NCBI GenBank assembly: GCA_003661775.1 | Contig: QMWT01000057.1 | Location: 1 to 6,512, forward strand | Direction of reading: 5' to 3' | DNA: 6,512 nucleotides | From: Thermoprotei archaeon | GTDB taxonomy: Archaea; Thermoproteota; Thermoprotei_A; Sulfolobales; Ignisphaeraceae | Shown: positions 1 to 6,105 of the stretch, piece by piece | How the letters are laid out: each line of letters opens with the position of its first letter | Numbering within the stretch: the first letter of the stretch is position 1 | Notes under the pieces: model-generated | The model's input: only the letters and a program-made list of their open reading frames with translations | What the model was told of the DNA's origin: nothing | The model's database searches: none | Position numbers and translations under genes: made by a program

Positions 1-469
1 CTGGAGCGCATACCGTGTGAATGAATGCCTTCTCCCCCTGAAGTACTGTAGTCGTTAGCTCTAGTGACTTGCCACGTTCATAACTACTCACCTCAGCCTT
101 CACCATGTACCCACTGTAGCGCAGCACCACATCACCGTCCTCTAAGAATGTTGCGTTGCTCCCGGACCTCCAGATAGGCTCTTCGATGATCATGTGAATG
201 TAAACGCCAAGCCTATCGACGTAGTAAAGCTCGCTAAGGAACCCTCCTCTAGTGTAGAGGGTTGCAATCTCATCACTTGAGAGTGCTGACTTTAGATCCC
301 TCAAAGGGAGCCGCAAGGAGGGTGGATACTTCATGCCTAGCATTACAACTTGGGGCTTCAAGTCATGTGTATCTGGGGCCGCGATCCTATCTGCTGAGAG
401 CTGAGGAGAGAGTATCAGTGCTAGGAGCACTACCATCAGCAGAGGTCTTAGCTTAGTCACGGCCTCCAT
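1..469 (-). CDS. Secreted protein of unknown function, C-terminus cut off by the window edge
   Basis: I do not recognise this family. The frame is open from an ATG at 469 to the left edge, giving 156 residues with no stop. The N-terminus is a clear Sec-type signal peptide: a short basic region (MEAVTKLR), a hydrophobic core at about residues 9-20 (PLLMVVLLALIL) and a likely cleavage after LSA near residue 26. The mature part has alternating hydrophobic residues suggesting beta strands, one N-glycosylation sequon (NAT) and one Cys near the visible end, so it probably sits on the cell surface. No transmembrane segment is seen after the signal, but the missing C-terminus could hold an anchor. 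The ATG was chosen because it gives a complete signal peptide and lies about 30 bases from a TATA-like box, as expected for a leaderless crenarchaeal gene; a GTG three codons later is an alternative. It is transcribed divergently from the small membrane-protein gene and apart from the archaellum operon. Confidence 0.75.
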   Translation of the reverse strand, partial: MEAVTKLRPLLMVVLLALILSPQLSADRIAAPDTHDLKPQVVMLGMKYPPSLRLPLRDLKSALSSDEIATLYTRGGFLSELYYVDRLGVYIHMIIEEPIWRSGSNATFLEDGDVVLRYSGYMVKAEVSSYERGKSLELTTTVLQGEKAFIHTVCAP

Positions 470-494
470 TCCCACAAGATGCTTAATATGCATG

Positions 495-504
495 ATTATT
501 AAAG
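495..504 (-). promoter_or_regulatory. Probable TATA box for the secreted-protein gene
   Basis: On the minus strand this reads CTTTAATAAT, preceded by a purine-rich stretch (GGCTGGG) that could serve as BRE. Its centre is about 30 bases upstream of the ATG at 469. Since archaeal transcription usually starts about 25 bases from the TATA centre, the transcript would begin within a few bases of the ATG, giving a nearly leaderless mRNA. This fits the lack of a good Shine-Dalgarno sequence before that start. Confidence 0.5.
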
Positions 505-537
505 CCCAGCCTATTCTTGCGCCCGCTGAGCGACTAC

Positions 538-550
538 AGCCTTTAAGGCT
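538..550. repeat. Short inverted repeat over the TATA region
   Basis: AGCCTT-T-AAGGCT is a perfect inverted repeat with 6-base arms around one central base. It overlaps the first TATA-like element in the divergent intergenic region, so it could be an operator for a dimeric regulator. A palindrome this short can also arise by chance. Confidence 0.3.
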
Positions 551-557
551 TTTAGAG
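541..557 (+). promoter_or_regulatory. Probable TATA region for the small membrane-protein gene
   Basis: Two overlapping TATA-like elements lie here on the plus strand: CTTTAAGG (541-548) and CTTTTAGAG (549-557). Either would put transcription start around 568-580, leaving a leader of roughly 25-40 bases that contains a plausible Shine-Dalgarno site before the GTG at 606. The first element lies inside a short inverted repeat. Which of the two is used cannot be decided from sequence. Confidence 0.4.
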
Positions 558-592
558 CGTAGAAGTGCATAGGCTCAGACCTCTAGTCTCCC

Positions 593-598
593 GAGGGT
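593..598 (+). promoter_or_regulatory. Ribosome binding site of the small membrane-protein gene
   Basis: GAGGGT ends 7 bases before the GTG at 606. It supports that GTG, the only ATG or GTG in frame between the upstream stop at 570-572 and the first hydrophobic helix. Confidence 0.5.
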
Positions 599-605
599 AT
601 CCGCA

Positions 606-998
606 GTGACCTCTCCGGATCTTCCACTGGGTCGTAGAGTAGAGACCCTGCGTCTTCTAACAGTAATATCCCTGCTCACGGTAGTCCTAGTGTTTATAGT
701 GTTCGAGGTTCTAAACCTAGAGCCCCCAGAAAGTATGAGGGAAACCATTCGAAGAGCCTTAAGAACCCCAAGCACAGCATTACTTATCTTCCTGGCGCTG
801 CTAGCCATCGAGATTTCAAGCATTCTCATACTCTTTCTGTCGAAAAGCTCCTTCTGGATAGCCTTGGGAATACTGCTACTATTCGTAGGCTCTATACTCC
901 TAATGCTGACCGTCATAAGCTCCATCGAGATCATACTAAAGGAAGTTGAGACTATTCTAAGGAAGTTGATCGAGAATATCCTAGGGCATCATCCTTGA
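606..998 (+). CDS. Small membrane protein, unknown function (three predicted helices)
   Basis: I do not recognise this 130-residue protein. It has three strongly hydrophobic stretches, at about residues 16-36, 57-79 and 82-104. A charged loop (EPPESMRETIRRALR) separates the first two, and an amphipathic C-terminal helix (IEIILKEVETILRKLIENIL) probably lies on the membrane surface or self-associates. Codon use (ATA, CTA, AGG, AGA) matches the neighbouring genes. The frame starts with GTG behind a GAGGGT site and a TATA-like region. A 119-residue frame on the opposite strand is Ser/Arg/Thr-rich, as expected for the complement of a hydrophobic gene. The gene runs towards flaJ and their coding regions overlap by 10 bases, with no terminator-like T-run visible. 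It is not in the archaellum operon, and any link to motility would be a guess. Confidence 0.65.
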   Translation: MTSPDLPLGRRVETLRLLTVISLLTVVLVFIVFEVLNLEPPESMRETIRRALRTPSTALLIFLALLAIEISSILILFLSKSSFWIALGILLLFVGSILLMLTVISSIEIILKEVETILRKLIENILGHHP

Positions 999-2611
999 GG
1001 TACGGTCAGCCCCATGTTCTCAATGTTGAACATCTGCACTAGTAACTCTGCAAACCTTGAAGCCAGAATCATAGTTATGCCGCTCAGCATGAGTAGAATT
1101 GAGGCGTGGATCCAAGCTGTGCCCGAGAAGCCGCCACTAGCAGACTTCATAGCAAAGGCATTTAAGAGAGTTAGCGAGAATACCAGCACGATTTTCATGG
1201 CCAGGAGCATCTCGGGAGGTATCGTAGCTACATTAAATATCGTGATCGGGGCTGCAGTGCTAAGAGATGCAATAAGCTGTTGAAACAGCCCAATTAGGCT
1301 CATCATGAATTCAGTTAGGGCTACTATGAGTATATGTAGTACGTATACAGTTCCTTCGAATGCCTTTGCAACTTGCTCTCGTTGCTTTCTTAGAGTAATG
1401 ATGCGTTGGGTTAATGTGCCCAACACCATGCCTACCCTAGTAGAGTCTCCACCTGCCTCCATGGAGTCGTAAAATATGTCTAGACATCTTCTAACGGTCT
1501 CGCTCCCTGTCTCACCTATGAAATAGAGCCATGAAACCTTCTTATCAACCCCGTTGATGATCCTCGCGTAAAGCCTCTTCAAAGGACGTGTTAGTTCTCC
1601 AAATTCAGTCCTAAGTAGGCTCCTAAGGGCTGAGGCATAGTTTCTCACACTAGAGAGAGTTAGCCCAAAACTCCTTATGAATACCACAAAGAATGTATCT
1701 GTATTCTTGATCTTCCTCTCGATCTTCCTACCCACGAGCCCCGGTACTAGTAACAACGCACCGAAACTCATCATGAAGTAGGAAGGGTCTTTAAACAACC
1801 TGAATATTCCAAGCCCTATCACCGTACCTAACGTTACTGCAACGAGCAGAGTATAGGCGTAGAGCCTTCGCTCCGGTATGTTCACTCTTAATTCGTGTAC
1901 GAGCTTCTCTCGCGGCAGTGCTTTTCTTATCATGTAAACCAACACCGCTAGCGCTATTATAGTCCCCAAGAACGCCGATATCACTAGAGTGACCCCTCCA
2001 AATATTAGTAGCGCAATAAGTATCATGTTCACTATTATGAAGAGTGCCGAAGATATGGAAGCTGTGTATATACCTAAGAGCATTTTAACGGCTTCCAAAA
2101 CCCTTGTGTAATTAGCCTCGTACTCAGCTAGTATACTCTTAAACTCTGTGCCTAGGAACCTCTCTAGATCCTCACCAACATTCATAGCCTCCGAGAGCCT
2201 TATGAGGAAGTCGCGAAAGAGAGGGTTCGAGACGCGCTCTGCTTGGATCCGAATGGCTTTTATAAAGCCGTACCCCCATCTCTTAGCTAGCGTCGCTATT
2301 CTGGTTAGCACAGCACTATACTCACCATAGCCAAGGCCAGATACGCTCCCCAACTCGAATAATCTCTCCCGAGGAGGTCTCCCCGTAGATACCGCATACA
2401 TGTGCGCTACAACATACAAAAGTTCCTCATCTACACCAACCAGGACTCTTCTCCTGCGAAGCACCGCGAATATATAGGTGAGGAGTGGTGGAAGCGGTGA
2501 GGAGGCTAGGGCTATGAACTTGTAAGGTATAGGTATGAATAGAGATAGCAATGCTAACGCGATACCGATCCATAGGGCAGGATTCTTTAAAAGTGCTTTT
2601 ACCCTGTCCAT
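989..2611 (-). CDS. flaJ: Archaellum membrane platform protein FlaJ (ArlJ)
   Basis: FlaJ is the polytopic inner-membrane core of the archaellum motor, homologous to GspF/PilC/TadC platforms; FlaI acts on its cytoplasmic loops to assemble and rotate the filament. The longest frame, from a GTG at 2632, is 547 residues. In that numbering hydrophobic segments lie near 20-36, 39-57, 188-213, 214-235, 258-278, 283-302, 428-450, 478-496 and 507-528, about nine as expected for FlaJ. Two large hydrophilic regions (about 60-185 and 303-425) match the paired T2SSF-type cytoplasmic domains. The second contains the helical GGDSTRVGMVLGTLTQR stretch typical of the family. I chose Met8 (ATG at 2611, giving 540 residues) because GAGGAG precedes it by 6 bases; the GTG overlapping the flaI stop lacks a comparable site. 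It is the last gene of the operon, and its stop lies within the convergent gene. Confidence 0.95.
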   Translation of the reverse strand: MDRVKALLKNPALWIGIALALLSLFIPIPYKFIALASSPLPPLLTYIFAVLRRRRVLVGVDEELLYVVAHMYAVSTGRPPRERLFELGSVSGLGYGEYSAVLTRIATLAKRWGYGFIKAIRIQAERVSNPLFRDFLIRLSEAMNVGEDLERFLGTEFKSILAEYEANYTRVLEAVKMLLGIYTASISSALFIIVNMILIALLIFGGVTLVISAFLGTIIALAVLVYMIRKALPREKLVHELRVNIPERRLYAYTLLVAVTLGTVIGLGIFRLFKDPSYFMMSFGALLLVPGLVGRKIERKIKNTDTFFVVFIRSFGLTLSSVRNYASALRSLLRTEFGELTRPLKRLYARIINGVDKKVSWLYFIGETGSETVRRCLDIFYDSMEAGGDSTRVGMVLGTLTQRIITLRKQREQVAKAFEGTVYVLHILIVALTEFMMSLIGLFQQLIASLSTAAPITIFNVATIPPEMLLAMKIVLVFSLTLLNAFAMKSASGGFSGTAWIHASILLMLSGITMILASRFAELLVQMFNIENMGLTVPQG

Positions 2612-2617
2612 TCTAAG

Positions 2618-2623
2618 CTCCTC
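2618..2623 (-). promoter_or_regulatory. Ribosome binding site that decides the flaJ start
   Basis: GAGGAG lies 6 bases before the ATG at 2611, within the first codons of the longer GTG-initiated frame. It argues that FlaJ starts at Met8 of that frame, 18 bases after the end of flaI, rather than at the GTG (2632) that shares a base with the flaI stop codon. Confidence 0.55.
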
Positions 2624-2631
2624 GAATTCCA

Positions 2632-4323
2632 CTAGAGTGTTCCTTCATTCTTAAGCCTCTTCAAGGCAGCCTCTATTCCCAGCTCATATGTTTTTACTAT
2701 GGCTCTCCACACATCGTAGTAATTGAAGATCTTTCTCTGAACTAGTGCTCTGAGGAATGCGGCTCGTAGTTCAAGTTCTTCGTAGATCCTCCTCATATCC
2801 TTCCTACTTACTCCCTTCATGATAGCTATTTTCTCTTCGAGTAAGTAGCTGGCCCCTCTTCCTCTAAAGATAAACGTATCCTTGACAGGATCCCATACGA
2901 ATACGGGAATGTATATCACTACGTTAGACTTAGGGTCGTATCCCAGGATCTCGTTGACGCTTAGAACCCTCCTAACCATTACTCCTTCACGCCATACAGC
3001 GCTCTGGATCACAACGAAATTGAGGTTGTCCATAAACGTCTTGGGGATGTTTATGGGGTCTCCCGTAAGTCTCTGAATAAGTCTCTCTACGGAAGCCGCG
3101 TGAAATGTCGATAGTACTGGGTGGCCGGTTTGCATAGCTTGAAACGCTATAGCTGCCTCTGGACCTCTGATCTCACCCACTATAATGTAGTTAGGCCTCT
3201 GCCTTAGAGCTGCTCTAAGCAGGTCGAACATAGTGACCGAAGATTCTTTGCTTCCCGTATCCCGGGTAAGCTCTCTTACCCAGTTTGGATGCGGGAGCTG
3301 AACCTCGGCGGTGTCTTCTATAGATACCACCTTTGCTGTGGGGGGTATGAATACCGAGATTGCATTGAGGGTGGTGGTTTTTCCTGAAGCGGTCTCGCCA
3401 CATATAAAACCGCTCATACTATTGTTCAGTAGCATCCAGAGGTAGGCCGCTATTCTCTCGTCCATAGTGTTCCAAGCTATCAGTTGGGTTATACTTAAAG
3501 GCACCTTGCTAAATTTCCTTATGGTGAAGTTCGAACCGTTTAAGCTGACGTCAGAGCCGTAGACAAGATTAAGCCTAGAGCCGTCGGGGAGCGTCGCATC
3601 GACTATAGGTCTAGCATGGGATACTGGTTTACCTATGCGTTCGGAAAGCCTTATGACGAAGAGATCAAGTTCTTCAGAGCTTCTGAACTCTATGTTTGTC
3701 TCTAGAGGGCCAAATATCTTGTGAACGAGGTATATCGGGCCAACTCCCTTGCATGTAATGTCCTCAATCCAAGGATCGTGGAGGAAAGGTTCTAGGATGC
3801 CTAGCCCTACCTTATCTCTAATTATGTAGTACTTAAGGTACATGTAATCGGTTCTGTACACGGGGATCTTCCTAGTTGTAGGCTTTACTCTGGAGTAGTC
3901 AACGGGTCTGTCAACTACCCTGATCGCTCGGCTAAGCTTTTCTAGCAGTATCTTCCTCCTCTCTTCAGGATCTTCTGAAACATCGCTTTCACTGATGGCA
4001 TCAGCTAATTTCAACTCTATAAGTTCTACAAGTTTGGGATCGGGTTTAGGAGGCTCTATAGCTATGTACTTCCTATACCCGCTCACTGTGCCTTCAGGGG
4101 GCATATATACGTGGATAAATATTCCGTCGCCTACAGGATAGAGAATGTTTATATCCCTTAGCTTCTTCATATCGTAGTTAAGTTCATAAGTATCGTAGAA
4201 TTGTGGAAACCCTACCCTTCTAGCCACGGATGCTAAGTACTTCGCTAGATAGGGGTAGGTGCGAAGAGCTTTGTAAAGCCTAGGGTCTACGTTTCTTCTC
4301 CTAGCCAACATGGAGAACGACAT
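2632..4323 (-). CDS. flaI: Archaellum motor/assembly ATPase FlaI (ArlI)
   Basis: FlaI is the hexameric cytoplasmic ATPase of the type II/IV secretion family that powers both archaellum assembly and rotation through FlaJ. All signatures are present in this 563-residue protein: the DPWIEDI motif of the N-terminal domain (183-189), Walker A GETASGKT (309-316), the Asp box with SIEDTAEVQLPH (334-345), an atypical Walker B ending in IIVGEIRG with the catalytic Glu (380-387, E384), and the His box QTGHPVLSTFHA (398-409). The N-terminal region (1-150) is basic and poorly conserved, which fits the flexible region that contacts FlaJ. Key residues are intact, so it should be active. The ATG at 4323 lies 9 bases after flaH and has GGTGA 4 bases upstream. 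GspE/TadA-type pilus ATPases share these motifs, but the flaG-F-H-J neighbours make FlaI nearly certain. Confidence 0.97.
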   Translation of the reverse strand: MSFSMLARRRNVDPRLYKALRTYPYLAKYLASVARRVGFPQFYDTYELNYDMKKLRDINILYPVGDGIFIHVYMPPEGTVSGYRKYIAIEPPKPDPKLVELIELKLADAISESDVSEDPEERRKILLEKLSRAIRVVDRPVDYSRVKPTTRKIPVYRTDYMYLKYYIIRDKVGLGILEPFLHDPWIEDITCKGVGPIYLVHKIFGPLETNIEFRSSEELDLFVIRLSERIGKPVSHARPIVDATLPDGSRLNLVYGSDVSLNGSNFTIRKFSKVPLSITQLIAWNTMDERIAAYLWMLLNNSMSGFICGETASGKTTTLNAISVFIPPTAKVVSIEDTAEVQLPHPNWVRELTRDTGSKESSVTMFDLLRAALRQRPNYIIVGEIRGPEAAIAFQAMQTGHPVLSTFHAASVERLIQRLTGDPINIPKTFMDNLNFVVIQSAVWREGVMVRRVLSVNEILGYDPKSNVVIYIPVFVWDPVKDTFIFRGRGASYLLEEKIAIMKGVSRKDMRRIYEELELRAAFLRALVQRKIFNYYDVWRAIVKTYELGIEAALKRLKNEGTL

Positions 4324-4327
4324 GCTC

Positions 4328-4332
4328 TCACC
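4328..4332 (-). promoter_or_regulatory. Ribosome binding site of flaI
   Basis: GGTGA, 4 bases before the flaI ATG and directly after the flaH stop codon, matches the archaeal anti-Shine-Dalgarno sequence and supports this start within the tight junction. Confidence 0.55.
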
Positions 4333-5076
4333 CTACGCGTTGGCTAACGATAATGGAATCACCTTTATTCCGAAGGCGGGATCAACTTCGAACGCGATCG
4401 TGCTGTCAACAGGTCCTAGTGCTCCGCGAAGCTTCACTATTTCCATAGCTTTCATAAGTCTGCCCCCAACCTCGTAAATCTTTAACCTTATATAGCCATC
4501 GCACACGCTCCTAGCCCTAACCATGACTTCCTCAGCTAGTGCCTCGGGATGTACCGTGAGGAGTATTACCTTATCCTGAGACACGAGTGTTCTCATCTGT
4601 GTTAGTATATCAAGTACTGCGCTAACGTCTGCATACACAGAGAGTACGCTGAATGAATCTATTACAAATACATCCCATTCGTTCTCGGTTAACGTCATGA
4701 ACTTCCCTACTATTGGGAGCAGTAGCTTCGCTACGTTCTTAGCCCAACGGACGCCCTCCATGTGTACTGGATATATTCTTAGAAATCCTCTTAGGAACGG
4801 TTCTGTCATGTCAAAGCTCAGCCTCTTCGCTTGGAAGAGCAGTTCTCTAACCGTGGACTCCGTAGTTATGTAGTACACCCTTAGCCCCGCCTTGAGCGCT
4901 CCGAAGGTGATCTGCTGCACAAGCACACTCTTTCCAGTACCATGATCCCCCTCTATCAATATCAATGCTGGGATGGGAATACCTCCTCCGAGTCTATTAT
5001 CGAGCTCTTCATTACCAGTCGATATAACCTTTCTATAATCTTTCTTGTCCTCTTCCTCTACTGTAACCGTGCTCAT
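4333..5076 (-). CDS. flaH: Archaellum ATP-binding regulator FlaH (ArlH), KaiC/RecA-like
   Basis: FlaH is a RecA/KaiC-type ATP-binding protein that stacks on the FlaI hexamer inside the cytoplasmic ring of the motor and regulates it. The 247-residue protein shows Walker A GDHGTGKS (43-50), the KaiC-like TTES after the next strand (E73) and Walker B DVFVIDS (135-141). The C-terminal stretch FEVDPAFGIKVIPLSLA (229-245) is, from family knowledge, highly typical of FlaH. The length is normal and no transmembrane segment is present. The ATG at 5076 has AGGGGTGA 6 bases upstream. The gene lies 16 bases after flaF and 9 before flaI. A generic KaiC-like ATPase would be the alternative on sequence alone, but position and C-terminus settle it. 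Confidence 0.96.
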   Translation of the reverse strand: MSTVTVEEEDKKDYRKVISTGNEELDNRLGGGIPIPALILIEGDHGTGKSVLVQQITFGALKAGLRVYYITTESTVRELLFQAKRLSFDMTEPFLRGFLRIYPVHMEGVRWAKNVAKLLLPIVGKFMTLTENEWDVFVIDSFSVLSVYADVSAVLDILTQMRTLVSQDKVILLTVHPEALAEEVMVRARSVCDGYIRLKIYEVGGRLMKAMEIVKLRGALGPVDSTIAFEVDPAFGIKVIPLSLANA

Positions 5077-5082
5077 GCACGG

Positions 5083-5090
5083 TCACCCCT
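5083..5090 (-). promoter_or_regulatory. Ribosome binding site of flaH
   Basis: AGGGGTGA ends 6 bases before the flaH ATG, in the 16-base gap after flaF. It is the longest uninterrupted match to the archaeal GGAGGTGATC consensus among the sites in this operon. Confidence 0.6.
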
Positions 5091-5092
5091 AG

Positions 5093-5647
5093 CTACTTAA
5101 CTATAAAGGATCGTTTTGCTTTAGTACCGCTAGGTGTAGAGACTAAGAGCAGACCTTCGCTACCCTTTAGGGGTGCTGAAGGAAGAAGTGCTTCAATCTC
5201 AACTGTTTCACCAGGCATAAGGTACGGGTGCTCGGAGTAGGAATAGGTATAGTTGTCTATGAACACCCTTCTCACAGTCCAAACCCCGTTCGAAGTTACG
5301 TTATAGCTGAAACTAAGTAGGTAAGTGGCGGGTAGAGGTGGAGAGGCATTCACAGTGTATAGAACTATAACATCTATAGAGGCGATATCCTCTACCTCTT
5401 CCGGACCTTCATTCGTAACATTGGCTCTCAAGGTTCCATTGCTGAAAACTACTACCTCAGCTACCTTGAGTAAGGATTCCTTGCTCGCTGCATCCAGCGT
5501 CTCCTTAGTGACTGAGCTGAGCACCGTAGCTAGCTTCATAAACATATACACATTGTACATCGTTAGGAAGAGAATGGCCATCGATACCACCAGCCCTATT
5601 AGGATCGACGAATTTCCACGGTGTTCACTCCGTAAAGGTATCCTCAT
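5093..5647 (-). CDS. flaF: Archaellum stator-type protein FlaF (ArlF)
   Basis: FlaF is anchored by one N-terminal helix. Its beta-sandwich domain lies outside the membrane and, in Sulfolobus, binds the S-layer protein, acting as a stator with FlaG. The longest frame (ATG at 5659) has 188 residues: a basic N-terminus, one hydrophobic helix at about 19-42 and a beta-rich domain with PGETVEIE (149-156) and LLLVSTPSGTKA (170-181). It has six sequons (N16, N74, N80, N104, N120, N136), fitting a glycosylated outer domain. I favour Met5 (ATG at 5647, 184 residues), since GGTG lies 6 bases upstream while the first ATG has no site; this is not certain. Either start overlaps flaG, by 23 or 35 bases. 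An Arg-Gly pair just before the helix resembles a class III signal peptide site. The FlaF versus FlaG label rests on Sulfolobus gene order (G, F, H, I, J). Confidence 0.85.
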   Translation of the reverse strand: MRIPLRSEHRGNSSILIGLVVSMAILFLTMYNVYMFMKLATVLSSVTKETLDAASKESLLKVAEVVVFSNGTLRANVTNEGPEEVEDIASIDVIVLYTVNASPPLPATYLLSFSYNVTSNGVWTVRRVFIDNYTYSYSEHPYLMPGETVEIEALLPSAPLKGSEGLLLVSTPSGTKAKRSFIVK

Positions 5648-6095
5648 CGGAAACACCATTCGGAAGGACTATCTTGATGCAGTACGGGGGATCGCCTAAG
5701 CTGGACCCATTGTATATCCTCACGATGAGGGTTTCCCCTGGGCTCCACACCCCATCAACATCTGTCTCACTATAATTCCATATCCAGAGACCGCTTGTGT
5801 TGTATAAGTAGAGCCTGCTGCAATCCTGGCCGAAGTAGATATCGGTTTTTTCAAGCTCACTTTGCGAGATGCCTCTACTACCCGTATTCTTGACGTACAC
5901 CACGAAGTAGGTGCCGTTCTGTGCTACTTGCACAATATCTATCGAAGTCTTCATTCTCTCCATCACGTTCTTGGAAACAACCTTAAGTGCAGAGTCCACA
6001 GCCCCTACTTGACTGAGGAGCGCTATTGCTAACATAGAAGCCATGATGACCCCGGCAACTGTTATGATTGCGGTGCTGATGCTTGTGGATACCAT
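5625..6095 (-). CDS. flaG: Archaellum stator-type protein FlaG (ArlG)
   Basis: FlaG is a partner of FlaF with one N-terminal membrane helix and an outer beta-sandwich domain of the archaellin-like superfamily. In Sulfolobus it forms a short filament capped by FlaF that links the motor to the S-layer. The 156-residue protein has a hydrophobic segment at about 6-28. Its outer domain has KNTG (69-72), WSPGET (117-122) and IVLPNGVSDEDTF (142-154), the pattern shared by archaellin, FlaF and FlaG. No K/R-G cleavage site precedes the helix. Four sequons (N60, N99, N107, N129) and two Cys (C92, C139) lie in the outer domain. The ATG at 6095 has GTGAG 5 bases upstream and an in-frame TGA three codons before it, which fixes the start. 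The label follows Sulfolobus gene order; the domain also resembles proteins called FlaF in methanogens, so the two names may be swapped. Confidence 0.82.
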   Translation of the reverse strand: MVSTSISTAIITVAGVIMASMLAIALLSQVGAVDSALKVVSKNVMERMKTSIDIVQVAQNGTYFVVYVKNTGSRGISQSELEKTDIYFGQDCSRLYLYNTSGLWIWNYSETDVDGVWSPGETLIVRIYNGSSLGDPPYCIKIVLPNGVSDEDTFTE

Positions 6096-6100
6096 CGCTG

Positions 6101-6105
6101 CTCAC
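6101..6105 (-). promoter_or_regulatory. Weak ribosome binding site of flaG
   Basis: GTGAG, overlapping the stop codon of the preceding gene, lies 5 bases before the flaG ATG. The match is short, so initiation here probably depends on translation of the upstream gene. Confidence 0.4.

Noticed and set aside
262..456. 64-residue plus-strand frame
   Set aside because: It lies opposite the signal-peptide region of the secreted protein and has no promoter or ribosome binding site of its own.
575..934. 119-residue frame on the minus strand downstream of flaJ
   Set aside because: It is Ser/Arg/Thr-rich without a sensible fold and lies opposite the hydrophobic plus-strand gene, whose codon use and ribosome binding site look genuine. 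It is the expected complement of a membrane protein.
940..970. Near-direct repeat of AAGGAAGTTGA with a 20-base period
   Set aside because: The spacing is not a multiple of three and the two copies encode different residues of the amphipathic helix. It is short and probably chance within Lys/Glu/Leu codons.
1014..1283. 89-residue plus-strand frame
   Set aside because: It is antisense to the conserved C-terminal membrane part of flaJ and has no family-like features.
3215..3403. 62-residue minus-strand frame inside flaI
   Set aside because: It is a frame-shifted reading of the flaI Walker A to Walker B region, and the flaI frame is intact.
5325..5699. 124-residue plus-strand frame
   Set aside because: It is antisense to flaF and the end of flaG, Ser/Thr/Ile-rich, without a start signal. 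Both genes below it are supported by operon position and domain motifs.
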